DNA of 64,000 bases from Bacillota bacterium (lineage in GTDB: Bacteria > Bacillota > Clostridia > Acetivibrionales > DSM-2933), in the NCBI GenBank assembly GCA_023430975.1, contig JAEYYB010000131.1, forward strand, positions 1-64,000. The letters are read 5' to 3'. A program made the translations under genes and the position numbers. Positions 8,574 to 17,154 of the stretch are shown here, piece by piece. Each line of letters opens with the position of its first letter. Positions within the stretch are counted from its first letter, which is position 1. Below the pieces are notes generated by a model, which saw only the letters and a program-made list of their open reading frames with translations, searched no databases and was not told the DNA's origin.

Positions 8574-9047
8574 ATGGCTGGAAAGCCCGTAACTGATATT
8601 AGTGTAACCTATAATGTAGCCCTGGTTACTGTTGACAACCTGCCTGTTGATATGAAATTGGTATCCGACATATTTAATTCCATAGCCGGGCAGAACATCA
8701 ATATTGATATGATTAATCAAGCTCCGCCGTACAGGGGAAAAGTAAATATTTCGTTTACTATTCCTTCAGATGACTTAGTCCGGGCTATTAGCACATTAAA
8801 CACCTTCAAAAAAAATGCTCCTGGCTTAAAAATAGAAGTTGATGCTCAGAATACAAAGCTTTCTGTTTTTGGCGAAGGAATGAAAAATTTACCCGGCGTT
8901 GCAGCAAAGCTATTTACAATACTTGCACAAAACGGTATTGATGTGAAGCTGGTAACAACCTCCGAGGTAGACATTTCTTTCCTTATATATGAAAAGGATG
9001 TAGATACAGCTTTATCTGCTACTAGAAATGAATTCGGAATAGAATAA
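8574..9047 (+). CDS. Stand-alone ACT-domain protein resembling the aspartokinase regulatory region
   Basis: A 157-residue protein of two ACT modules and no kinase domain. ITDISVTYNVALVTV-type and LSVFGEGMKNLPGVAAKLFTIL segments, with VTTSEVDISFLIYEKD, closely resemble the C-terminal half of aspartate kinases, where these modules bind lysine or threonine. The usual beta subunit of Bacillus aspartokinase II has the same extent but is made from a start inside the kinase gene. Here it is a separate gene with its own strong ribosome-binding site (GAGGAGGGGTTATA), last in a lysine-controlled operon. It may act in trans on an aspartokinase encoded elsewhere (inference). Confidence 0.85.
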   Translation: MAGKPVTDISVTYNVALVTVDNLPVDMKLVSDIFNSIAGQNINIDMINQAPPYRGKVNISFTIPSDDLVRAISTLNTFKKNAPGLKIEVDAQNTKLSVFGEGMKNLPGVAAKLFTILAQNGIDVKLVTTSEVDISFLIYEKDVDTALSATRNEFGIE

Positions 9048-9061
9048 CAGCATAAAAAATA

Positions 9062-9090
9062 TTAGGGGGCTTAGTAAAGCCCCCTCTTTA
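9062..9090 (+). terminator. Terminator of the lysine operon
   Basis: GGGGGCTT (9065-9072) pairs with AAGCCCCC (9077-9084) around an AGTA loop, followed by TCTTTATTT. It ends the asd-dapA-dapB-ACT operon 15 bp after the last stop codon. Confidence 0.9.
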
Positions 9091-9098
9091 TTTGTCTC

Positions 9099-9166
9099 CA
9101 ACACACGCTCAAAACAGCAAGTAATATATTTCAATATAGAGGAAGTAATTTTATAATGACGCCTTA
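9099..9166. repeat. Partial R3 element
   Basis: AACACACGCTCAAAA, AAGTAATAT and a terminal GCCTTAA match the right half of the R3 repeats at 18507 and 25836. The end overlaps the last codons of the M19 dipeptidase gene. Confidence 0.5.
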
Positions 9167-10086
9167 ATTACTCTTAAAAAATTTAATCCTGCAATTTTTT
9201 CCACATCGTCACTGCTGTAATTTAATTTCACAAGTTCATTAAGTATCTTTTCCATATCATGAACGCCGCCTATATCTTCAGGCGTCAATTCAATACCGTC
9301 AAAATCACTTCCAAAACCTACATGATCCGTTCCAATAATTGAGCACATATGCTCAATATGCCGCAATATATCCTTTTGCGATGCTGCCCCATCATCCCGG
9401 AGGAACCTGGAGTAAAAGTTTATGCCTGCCACACCCCCATTTTTCTTTAAAGCACAAAGCTGCTCATTTGTCAGATTTCTCACATGCCCACACAACATTT
9501 TGGCGTTAGAATGGGATACAATAAGCGGCTTTTTAGTTAGTTTCATACAGTCCCAAAAACCTTTTTCAGATATGTGAGATAAATCAATAACCATGCCAAG
9601 CTTATTCATTTCTTCTATCACTTTTTTTCCAAAAGGTGTTAATCCCCCACCAGAAGTGCCATCTAATACTCCATCAGCTATTTCATTTCTATAGTTCCAT
9701 GTAAGGCATATACTTCTTACCCCTAGTTTATAAAACATTCTAAGTGCAGACAAGTCGCCTTGCAGTGCATCGCCTCCTTCCATTGAAAGAATTGCTGCAA
9801 TCTTATTATTATTTATGGCTTCCATTATTTCATCATGATTCTTGCAGTGAGAAATACAGTTGCTATTTTTTTCAATTTCCTCATAGAATCTATCTATAAT
9901 CTGTACCGCCCTCTTCATTGCATACGCTTGGCCATATGACGGATCAATAAAAGCTGCAAAGAATTGAACATACTTACCCACCTTAGCCATACGTTCCAGA
10001 TCAATATGACACTTGTTATTAATAAGTTCTTCTCCTGTTTCCATTATTTTTGTGATTGTATCACAGTGTGCATCTACAATAATCAT
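9151..10086 (-). CDS. Membrane dipeptidase family (peptidase M19) hydrolase
   Basis: A 311-residue zinc-dependent dipeptidase of the renal dipeptidase family. Metal-binding and catalytic blocks are visible: DAHCDT near the N-terminus, LSMEGGDAL with the bridging Glu, LTWNYRNEIADG, VIDLSHISEKGFWD, VSHSNAK and HVGFGSDFDG. There is no signal peptide, so it is probably cytoplasmic, possibly recycling D-amino-acid-containing dipeptides. The start has AAAGGATTTTGAA. It is flanked by a divergent AraC-type gene. Confidence 0.9.
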   Translation of the reverse strand: MIIVDAHCDTITKIMETGEELINNKCHIDLERMAKVGKYVQFFAAFIDPSYGQAYAMKRAVQIIDRFYEEIEKNSNCISHCKNHDEIMEAINNNKIAAILSMEGGDALQGDLSALRMFYKLGVRSICLTWNYRNEIADGVLDGTSGGGLTPFGKKVIEEMNKLGMVIDLSHISEKGFWDCMKLTKKPLIVSHSNAKMLCGHVRNLTNEQLCALKKNGGVAGINFYSRFLRDDGAASQKDILRHIEHMCSIIGTDHVGFGSDFDGIELTPEDIGGVHDMEKILNELVKLNYSSDDVEKIAGLNFLRVIKASL

Positions 10087-10103
10087 TTCAAAATCCTTTC
10101 TAA

Positions 10104-10146
10104 AATAAAAGTGATAAATGTAAGATTATTAACACTTTTAATATAA
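10104..10146. repeat. Internally deleted R1 element
   Basis: TAAAAGTGATAAA is joined directly to TGTAAGATTATTAACACTTTTA, i.e. the two ends of R1 with the roughly 60-bp centre missing. It lies just upstream of the dipeptidase start. Confidence 0.65.
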
Positions 10147-10359
10147 AATATATGATATGACAAAATCACAAAATGATTTTGTAAACCTTTATAATACTAT
10201 TTATATTATATCTATTAGGATTCTATGTAAATACAATAATTTCTTTACAGGAAATTTTAGTATGATTTGTCTCTCCTAATACTTTTATCCATTCATATAA
10301 ATATATTATTTTATTTTTTCGAAATCTTGTGTTAAAATTATTTAAGGGGTGTTTGTAGT

Positions 10360-11268
10360 ATGAGTATTACGTTAAAGAAAATAAATGTGAAAAATGAAGA
10401 AATTACACCTAAAGTGCTAACAGCTGCTTTATTTTATAATGGAGCTAATATGCCTAAAGGATACAAGCTTCAAGAACGTGTTACATATGATTATGAATTT
10501 GAATTTATTGTTTATAGTGATGGGTCTCAAATTATTGATGATAAATGTTACGATGTGAAACAGGGAGATATAATATTCAGAAAACCGGGGCAATATACGC
10601 AAGGGATCATGCCTTACAGTTGTTACCTTATATGCGTAGATATTCTCAGCAATACAGGTAAAAACCCAAATACCTATTATGTTTATAACAAGCAGGAATA
10701 CCAAAATTACTGTGTAAATCCCATACTCGACAAAATACCCACAATATTCCATCCGCTAAATATGGAAAGAAGTCTTTATATATTTGATTCCATATTGAAA
10801 GAGTTTATAACACCATCTCCTGCAGCAGAATTGTCTCTAAAAGCTAATATTTTAAATCTGATATACTACCTATATCAGGATTCAACCGAATCATTAGTAA
10901 ATAATAACATGTATTTGTCACCTCATTACAGTGCATTGAAAAAGGTTATTGAATTTATAAAAAATAATCTGGAGCAAAAGATGGTGTTGAATGATTTAGC
11001 TAAGGTTGCCAATATTAGCCCACATCATTTTCATAAAATTTTCACAGGTGCTGTCGGTATAACTCCTAATGAATTTATTATAAGATCCAGGTTAGATAAG
11101 GCAAAAACCCTTCTTACAAGGACAAGTTATTCTGTGGCAGAAATTGCTGTACTCTGTGGGTTTGAAAATGCTCCTTATTTCAGTTATGTATTTAAAAAAT
11201 ACAATTCATTAACTCCACTGGAATATAAGAAAAAACACATCTTTGATACTCACGAATTTACTGAATAA
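10360..11268 (+). CDS. AraC family transcriptional regulator
   Basis: A 302-residue regulator with an N-terminal cupin-type sensor (about 20-130, including VKQGDIIFRKPGQY) and two C-terminal helix-turn-helices (about 200-300). The first is MVLNDLAKVANISPHHFHKIFTGAVGITPNEFI; the second is SVAEIAVLCGFENAPYFSYVFKKYNSLTPLEYKKK, a clear AraC signature. The start has AAGGGGTGTTTGTAGT. Ligand and targets are unknown; the dipeptidase upstream and the SGNH hydrolase downstream are candidate targets. Confidence 0.9.
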   Translation: MSITLKKINVKNEEITPKVLTAALFYNGANMPKGYKLQERVTYDYEFEFIVYSDGSQIIDDKCYDVKQGDIIFRKPGQYTQGIMPYSCYLICVDILSNTGKNPNTYYVYNKQEYQNYCVNPILDKIPTIFHPLNMERSLYIFDSILKEFITPSPAAELSLKANILNLIYYLYQDSTESLVNNNMYLSPHYSALKKVIEFIKNNLEQKMVLNDLAKVANISPHHFHKIFTGAVGITPNEFIIRSRLDKAKTLLTRTSYSVAEIAVLCGFENAPYFSYVFKKYNSLTPLEYKKKHIFDTHEFTE

Positions 11269-11290
11269 AGAGATAACATTTTTATTATAT

Positions 11291-11932
11291 TTAAAAAATA
11301 TCCCTTATTATAGGACTTATTATGTCGCCCCATATTACATAGCCTGGCTCAATCAAATGTAAGCCGTCTTCCATCATAGATCTGTTGACATTATTGCTTT
11401 TAACAATATATTCTTTTCCTATATCTAAAAATATTAGATTACGTTCTTGGGATAGTCTGTGCAGTTTTTTATTAACTTCTGTAACTTTACTAATGTAGTC
11501 ACTGCACTCATCATCCGGATCTCTTGGTAAAAGTCCCATTAGAATAATTTTTGAGTTGGGAAGCGTTTCTTTAAAGATATCCAATATCCCCTCTATCCCT
11601 TCATAAACCTCATCTGCACTATAATGAGCCAAATTATTGGTTCCTATAAGCAGCACTACAACTTTGGGCTGTATATCTTCCAATTCACCATTTAATATAC
11701 GCCATTTTAAGTTTTGAATTGTATCAGCTCCTACACCGAAGTTTGCTGAATTATATTTTGAGAAATATGATTCCCACAGATGTGGTACTTCTAACCACCT
11801 TCTTGTTATGGAGTCACCTATAAATAGTAAATCAATTTTGTTATTTTTCTTAAAATTCAAAAAATGCTCATGTCTTTCAATATGATGCTCATCTAGCCTT
11901 TGGATTGAATCATTGATGTTGTGTTTTGTCAT
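11291..11932 (-). CDS. SGNH/GDSL hydrolase family protein
   Basis: A 213-residue esterase/lipase-like protein without a signal peptide. Block I is LLFIGDSITRRW (Ser), block II GVGADTIQNLKWRI (Gly), block III VLLIGTNNL (Asn) and block V DGLHLIEPGY (Asp and His). This matches the PAF-acetylhydrolase-like SGNH group, often acting as carbohydrate or lipid deacetylases. The substrate cannot be told. Start supported by GGAGGCAAAGGGA. It converges with the AraC gene, with 22 bp between stops. Confidence 0.88.
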   Translation of the reverse strand: MTKHNINDSIQRLDEHHIERHEHFLNFKKNNKIDLLFIGDSITRRWLEVPHLWESYFSKYNSANFGVGADTIQNLKWRILNGELEDIQPKVVVLLIGTNNLAHYSADEVYEGIEGILDIFKETLPNSKIILMGLLPRDPDDECSDYISKVTEVNKKLHRLSQERNLIFLDIGKEYIVKSNNVNRSMMEDGLHLIEPGYVIWGDIISPIIRDIF

Positions 11933-12029
11933 TCCCTTTGCCTCCGCTTTAGAATTATTATAAAATAAATTAATTTATTTTATAATGCTGTTGTATAAAT
12001 TATACTATTTTTATTGCAATAACTAAAGA

Positions 12030-12130
12030 AATGACTAAAATATTACTTCCGATTCCTACTCGGGTTGACGAGCTAAAGTCAACACATGAGTGGAATTTAA
12101 AGCGAAAGCTAATTCTTAGTCATTATTAAA
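12030..12130. repeat. R2 palindromic element
   Basis: AATGACTAAAATATTAC on the left and TAATTCTTAGTCATTATT on the right form imperfect terminal inverted repeats about 100 bp apart. The right end is nearly identical to that of the R2 copy at 21884. Confidence 0.6.
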
Positions 12131-12165
12131 GGGGCAGATGGGGTAAAACCACTCTGCCCCCTATT
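12128..12165 (-). terminator. Terminator after the GH8-CE4 gene
   Basis: GGGGCAGA (12131-12138) pairs with TCTGCCCC (12153-12160), with an inner TGG/CCA, about 40 bp past the stop of the minus-strand gene. The T-run on that strand is short (TTTAATAA). Confidence 0.75.
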
Positions 12166-12200
12166 TAATTTGGAGGGAATATACAGCTAGTATGCCTCTA

Positions 12201-14417
12201 TTAGTTAGGCAATGTAGTATGAGCTATATTGTCATTTGCTCTTAATGTAACGCCTTTTCTCTGGAACAAATCAGAAAGAGTTACAAATTCATATCCCTGA
12301 TTCTGAAGAGTAGGAATTATTATATCAAGTGCCTCAGGCGTTGGATGCGGGTCAGGCTGATTATCATGCATAAGTATAATCGTACCGTCTTTAGCCCCAG
12401 ATATAACAGCATTAGCCCTGTCAGAGGCAGATGACGATTGTGACCAGTCATTGCATGTAATACCCTGTACAAATGTCAAATCTATAGCATCATACATAGT
12501 CTGGCTATATGCAAGGTTCGGTGCACGGAAGAACTTAGGTGTTACACCTGCATATTGCAAAATAGCAGCATTTGTCTTACTGATATAGTCTTTAATTTGT
12601 GATGAGGACATGCTATTCATGCTTGAATAATCCCATGAGTGATTTCCTATTTCATGTCCTGAATTTACAACTCTCTTAATTATATTAGCTGTGCCGCTGC
12701 TTATATTTTGTCCTATAAACATAAATGTTGCAGGAACTTTATACTTATCAAGTTTGTCAAGCACCCTAGCTGTTTTAGTGTTATCTGGACCATCATCAAA
12801 TGTAAGAGCTACAAGCTTTGCATTAGGATTTGATGATGCCTTTGTTGGGGTAGGGGTAGATGTAGGTGCTTTTGTTGATGTTGCTGTTGCTGTAGGTGGA
12901 TTAGTTGATACCTGAGTAACTGTTTTATTGAAATTCTGTGCAATTACAAGAACATCAGCCATGTTTATTGCACCGTCATCGTTAAGATCATATGCTGCTT
13001 TATATTTTTCAGTTCCGATTGTTGCATTGAAAGCAGTTGCTATAAGTATAACATCAGCCATATTTATAACACCGTCATTGTTAAGATCGCCTTTAACCGA
13101 CGGACCTGTAGAATTTTTAGTAGGTGTAGGAGTAGGTGTAGGAGTTGCTGACGGTGATTCAGATGGCTGTGCTGCACCCCAAATTCTGAAGTTACCGCTT
13201 GCATGTAGTAAACCGAACATAAAGAGACATCCGTCATAATACCTGTATTGACCGCTCGGTGCAGATAGTTTCCACAAATCTTCTACAAAATCATATGCCT
13301 GAGCTTTAGTTGCTGCAAGACTTGCAACAGCATTCATTGCAACAAGTCCAGGTGAATGGTCATTGTTGAGTTGTGTACCATCGAGCTTATAACATCCTCC
13401 ATAAGTTGTACGACCCTTACTTACAAAGAAATCCTGTATTCTATCTGCATAGGTACTTGCCCACGCATCTTTCTTAAACCATGCAAAGTCAAAAGCACAA
13501 TTATTTACAGTACGCCAAGCATCATAGCGGAAGTCAACATGCTCTGTACCCCATGATACACTCTTTGGAGATCCGTCAAAATTTGCATAGTCAGGAGCTA
13601 AGCCTGTTGATGGATTAGTTGTCTTTTTGAAAAACTCTCTGCTTGTTGAAGCAACCTTTTTCCATGTTTCCCTGTCTCTTTCCGGTCCCCATAAAGCAAA
13701 CAGTTCATAGAATCCAGGAAGATGATATGATGGATCTGTAAAATCATAATTGCCGGCAGTAGGACAAAAAACTACCTGGTTCGCTGATTTATTTATAAGG
13801 TTGTATCCTTGTCCGTCATCAGACTGATGAAGCATTGCATCCAATATATAATTAGCTTCAGCTTCATAGTTAAAAATTCCTGTACCGTTACCCCAACGTT
13901 TGGCAGCAAACATAAGTGCCATTGCGAAATATTCATCTCCGTCGGAAGCCGGTGTTCTATCCATAACGGTTCCGTCAGTACGTAATTGCCAAGCAAAAAA
14001 TCCTTTTAAATCCGCACTGGTGTGTTGCATATATGTTTTCGCCCATTTCCAAAGCTTGTCAAATTCTGTCTTTTTATCCATTTGCACACAGTGCATCATT
14101 CCATATGATTGGCCTTCACTACGGACATCATTATTATTGACATCCAAAATGTATGCCATATCGGAACCTACTTCATACATGATTTTATGGTTACTATCGC
14201 CATGAAATAATGATTGAAACTCTTTTTCCAACTTTGCATTAATTTCTGAATCAGTATGTCCAGCCTCTTTAAACAAGTTCCTGTATACCCCTGTTTCATA
14301 TGCACCTTGTGCAGGTATTACAGGAGTTGCGGCATTAGACTGTACACCTGCCTGTACAAAATATGTAGCTATAATGCTGCATACCAGTACCAGACTCAGT
14401 AGTTTTTTAATTTTCAT
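12201..14417 (-). CDS. Cellulosomal xylanolytic enzyme: GH8 - dockerin - CE4 deacetylase
   Basis: A 738-residue secreted enzyme. Signal peptide at about 1-30. A GH8 catalytic domain (about 40-410) resembles reducing-end xylose-releasing exo-oligoxylanases, with DVRSEGQSYGMM (general acid Glu near 97) and VDFRYDAWR (base Asp near 300). A Thr-Pro linker leads to a type I-like dockerin (about 442-500) with two calcium repeats, GDLNNDGVINMADV and YDLNDDGAINMADV. A second linker leads to a CE4 domain (about 533-720) with TFDDGP, GNHSWDY, FFRAPN and ILMHDN. In the HSWDY motif the usual second metal-ligand His is Tyr; I recall a similar unusual metal site in a C. thermocellum CE4 enzyme. Backbone cleavage and acetyl removal from xylan are thus joined. 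Ribosome-binding site AAGGAGGAGTACAAGT. Confidence 0.92.
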   Translation of the reverse strand: MKIKKLLSLVLVCSIIATYFVQAGVQSNAATPVIPAQGAYETGVYRNLFKEAGHTDSEINAKLEKEFQSLFHGDSNHKIMYEVGSDMAYILDVNNNDVRSEGQSYGMMHCVQMDKKTEFDKLWKWAKTYMQHTSADLKGFFAWQLRTDGTVMDRTPASDGDEYFAMALMFAAKRWGNGTGIFNYEAEANYILDAMLHQSDDGQGYNLINKSANQVVFCPTAGNYDFTDPSYHLPGFYELFALWGPERDRETWKKVASTSREFFKKTTNPSTGLAPDYANFDGSPKSVSWGTEHVDFRYDAWRTVNNCAFDFAWFKKDAWASTYADRIQDFFVSKGRTTYGGCYKLDGTQLNNDHSPGLVAMNAVASLAATKAQAYDFVEDLWKLSAPSGQYRYYDGCLFMFGLLHASGNFRIWGAAQPSESPSATPTPTPTPTKNSTGPSVKGDLNNDGVINMADVILIATAFNATIGTEKYKAAYDLNDDGAINMADVLVIAQNFNKTVTQVSTNPPTATATSTKAPTSTPTPTKASSNPNAKLVALTFDDGPDNTKTARVLDKLDKYKVPATFMFIGQNISSGTANIIKRVVNSGHEIGNHSWDYSSMNSMSSSQIKDYISKTNAAILQYAGVTPKFFRAPNLAYSQTMYDAIDLTFVQGITCNDWSQSSSASDRANAVISGAKDGTIILMHDNQPDPHPTPEALDIIIPTLQNQGYEFVTLSDLFQRKGVTLRANDNIAHTTLPN

Positions 14418-14748
14418 ACTTGTACTCCTCCTTAGAATAATTGATTACTTGTTTTTTCTGTATTATTTCTGTTATTTAATTATTTATCACTCCTTTCACT
14501 GATCAAATTACTTAAAAGTCATATTTAAGCGAATTTAAAATAACAGAAACATATTAGTAATCTTTGTAATATATGATAATTCCCTTTGTTATAATTCTCT
14601 ATATCTATCCTTTTTATGGTTTAACAGTTTTATCCTGATTTCTGGAGATAATAAACGACATTAATTACTTTAACCTTGTTTGTTTTCATTCTAAATTGCA
14701 ACATGAATAAACCATAATTTTCCGAACATAAATATATACTTACTTTAT

Positions 14749-14777
14749 ATTATGAATGTATCGAAGATGCCTATCAA
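14749..14777 (-). promoter_or_regulatory. Promoter of the GH8-CE4 gene, conserved with the CE15 gene
   Basis: On the minus strand AAGATATTTACTTGATAGG precedes TTGATA (14772-14777), then 17 nt, then CATAAT (14749-14754). The same arrangement with the same 17-nt spacing is found at 16906-16934 ahead of the CE15 gene. It predicts a leader of about 325 nt. Confidence 0.65.
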
Positions 14778-14920
14778 GTAAATATCTTCCGTCTTTTTTC
14801 AAAATATTGTGTTTTTATATATTTTTCCGCATTAATTGCAAAAATGAAGGTAATGTAATAACTGATGATATTGCAGCATTATCTGTCCCCTAAGCTAAAT
14901 GTGAATTTAGAATTAAAAAA

Positions 14921-15024
14921 TATGTCTAAGAATGATATTGATCTTACAATTGCCATGAGCAAATAACGAAAAGCTTACTGTAATTTGCAATAGACAAATG
15001 CAAGATCAATATCTTTTAGAGTAT
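14921..15024. repeat. Diverged R1-like palindrome
   Basis: GATATTGATCTTAC on the left and AAGATCAATATC on the right form the arms; the centre AGCAAATAACGAA..TTTGCAATAGACAAATG matches R1. It lies 10 bp from a well-preserved R1 copy, so two elements sit side by side between the two dockerin genes. Confidence 0.65.
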
Positions 15025-15034
15025 CTTTATATTA

Positions 15035-15133
15035 TATGAAAAGTGTTAATAATCTTACATTTGTCAGAGCAAATAACGAACGCTTTTACGGGATTTGCGA
15101 TAGACAAATGTAAAAGATTAATAACTTTTCATA
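15035..15133. repeat. R1 palindromic element (99 bp, TA-flanked)
   Basis: A full-length R1 from TATGAAAAG to CTTTTCATA with TA on each side (15033-15034 and 15134-15135). Arms of about 40 bp pair around CGCTTTTACGGG. It lies 11 bp past the stop of the CE15 gene and could also serve as its transcript end. Confidence 0.85.
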
Positions 15134-15144
15134 TAGAAAAAAAG

Positions 15145-16629
15145 TTAATTAAAAGTCTTTCCAAACTTAGCTGCAATTAACAAAATGTCTGCCATATTTA
15201 TAACACCATTTCTATCCAAATCGCAGTTTGCCTTATATTTAGATTCTCCTGTACTGCTGTTAAAAGCAGTAGCTATTACTAAAGCATCCGCTATATTAAC
15301 AACACCATCGCCATTTACATCTTCAACATTTGCAGGCTTTGTTGGTGTTGGCGTATATGATGGTTTTGTTGGTGTTGGTGTGTTAGATGGTGCAACTGAT
15401 CCAACCTCAGGTACAGTTCCTGTTAATGTAGGAACTTCCCAATCTATCCATTTTGATGTGTTTAATGTATAGCTTTTATCTGACTTAAAGATATTAGTGT
15501 TAGCAGTTTTATCATCAAGAAGGAACTTCTTTATGAAAGCATTAACATCATCATACTGTGATGCTGGCAATGAACAGTGCATATGATTGCCAACTGATGA
15601 ATATCCAAATCTGTCGCCTATGCCTAATGCCTGATAAACCATTTGTACTAATTTACCATTATTCCAACAACCTTCATTACACAGCCATTCATAATCCGGA
15701 TTTTCAATCATCAACAGTCCGCGTGGTGCACACATTGCTAAAATTTGATGATGGTCATATGGAAGCTTGTTTACAGCATATGAAAATTGATCCAATGCTT
15801 TAGAAAACCATGCTTGTTCTCCAACTGTGGATTGGATACGCTGAACAGCTGAACCTTTGGACTCTGCAAAACGATAATTTCCTGTTCCACCGCTGCCTGA
15901 TTCCTGAGGGATAGTAAGGGCAATTCTTTCTTCAAAGGCACCGATTCCAAGTGCTCCTTTACCATTACGTGAACCACCTGTTACACCTAGTTTTTTAGGG
16001 TTGATTTTTGCAGCAGGAGTTAACTCAAGAGCATCAATCAAACGGCTTGTACCCCATGCCCATGCCGCTATATCACCACAGCTGTGGTTACTTCCGTATA
16101 AGTCATAGAACTTACCTTTTCCCCTGTTATTGTTAGTCTGGCTAGCAATAGTTTCAGTATCAAGATCGATACAAGCTACTCCCAGTTTAAGTATTTCCTG
16201 CTGATTGAGTGAATTCATTCCACATCCTATCATTGCCGGATATGGTGCTGTACCTGTTGAAGGATAAGTAACTTTAGCTGTAAATGATACGGTTTTTCCG
16301 TTATCGGTTACTGTTACTGTTATTGTGCTGTCGCTCACTGAACCTTTAACACTTTCTGGTTTGCCTGGAATTATACCGTATTCAAATGTCTGTGCTAATG
16401 CACTTATTTCATTACGTAGTTTTGGCCAATCCGCTCTATCTTTTATTCTTGTGCCATCCAAAAATTTGAATGGATCAGGATACTTGGGATTATCCTTTAA
16501 CTGTGAGAATGTAGGAACTGTTATACCCGGTTCTATTAAAGCATTGGCTGTTCCTGAACCAAATGTGAACAATGATGTTACAAACATAACTAAAAGAAAC
16601 ATGCTTAAACAAGCTTTATTCTTTCTCAT
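15145..16629 (-). CDS. Cellulosomal 4-O-methyl-glucuronoyl methylesterase (CE15) with dockerin
   Basis: A 494-residue secreted esterase that should cut ester bonds between lignin alcohols and glucuronic acid on xylan. Signal peptide at about 1-30. The CE15 alpha/beta-hydrolase domain (about 40-400) has the nucleophile motif GVTGGSRNGKGAL (Ser near 220), the acid region TIPQESGSGG and the His region GNHMHCSLP. A Thr-Pro linker and a C-terminal dockerin (about 433-492: EDVNGDGVVNIADA and CDLDRNGVINMADI) follow. Start supported by CGGGGGAATTAAGT. With the GH8-CE4 neighbour and a shared promoter sequence, it forms a small xylan-deconstruction pair. Confidence 0.92.
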   Translation of the reverse strand: MRKNKACLSMFLLVMFVTSLFTFGSGTANALIEPGITVPTFSQLKDNPKYPDPFKFLDGTRIKDRADWPKLRNEISALAQTFEYGIIPGKPESVKGSVSDSTITVTVTDNGKTVSFTAKVTYPSTGTAPYPAMIGCGMNSLNQQEILKLGVACIDLDTETIASQTNNNRGKGKFYDLYGSNHSCGDIAAWAWGTSRLIDALELTPAAKINPKKLGVTGGSRNGKGALGIGAFEERIALTIPQESGSGGTGNYRFAESKGSAVQRIQSTVGEQAWFSKALDQFSYAVNKLPYDHHQILAMCAPRGLLMIENPDYEWLCNEGCWNNGKLVQMVYQALGIGDRFGYSSVGNHMHCSLPASQYDDVNAFIKKFLLDDKTANTNIFKSDKSYTLNTSKWIDWEVPTLTGTVPEVGSVAPSNTPTPTKPSYTPTPTKPANVEDVNGDGVVNIADALVIATAFNSSTGESKYKANCDLDRNGVINMADILLIAAKFGKTFN

Positions 16630-16905
16630 ACTTAATTCCCCCGTTTAATTATTATGTTAATCATAAGCAAATAATAATTTATCTCTTATACCGTTATATT
16701 CTCTCTCTAAAAAACAATTTTTGAATTACTAGCCTTACTTATCCCCTCCTATTCTAAATGTTCCTCTTCACTTACATATTGCCCTGTACTACAAATTGTT
16801 AGATTCCTTAAGTAAAATTCAGCATATATTAAGCTATGAATATGTTTTATCGATACAAGATATAGGGAAATTATGGATATCTAACTGGAATATTATATTA
16901 CTTTA

Positions 16906-16934
16906 ATTATGAATTTAATATGTAAACCTATCAA
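16906..16934 (-). promoter_or_regulatory. Promoter of the CE15 gene, conserved with the GH8-CE4 gene
   Basis: TTGATA (16929-16934), 17 nt and CATAAT (16906-16911) on the minus strand, with the same AAGATATTTAC block immediately upstream as at the GH8 gene. It predicts a leader of about 270 nt. Confidence 0.65.
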
Positions 16935-17039
16935 GTAAATATCTTATTGCATTATTTCGAAATCTTCTTAAGCACTATTGCATTATTCTCCATTTATGCT
17001 TCTTATACTCATTTACTCCACAAACGTGCATATCCGCAT

Positions 17040-17088
17040 AAAAGGGCAGCTGAGAACTTTTCAACATCATTTCCCAGCTACCCTTTTA
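17040..17088 (-). terminator. Terminator after the sugar-binding lipoprotein gene
   Basis: AAAAGGGCAGCTGAGAA pairs with TTCCCAGCTACCCTTTT with two mismatches around a 14-nt loop, about 65 bp past the stop. TTTTAT follows on the minus strand. Apart from this and the CE15 promoter, the 525-bp gap 16630-17154 is featureless AT-rich DNA. Confidence 0.65.
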
Positions 17089-17154
17089 ATAGTTTTTTTG
17101 AAAATCAGCATTATTTAAAATATATCAAAATATTCTTCTTGACTTATCAATTAT

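Noticed and set aside
12691..13239. Plus-strand frames with Val-Gly-Val repeats opposite the GH8-CE4 gene
   Set aside because: These are antisense readings of the Thr-Pro linkers; no start signals or family features.
14921..15133. Two similar repeats side by side, considered as a CRISPR array
   Set aside because: Each unit is a long palindrome of about 100 bp, with no spacer pattern and no cas genes.
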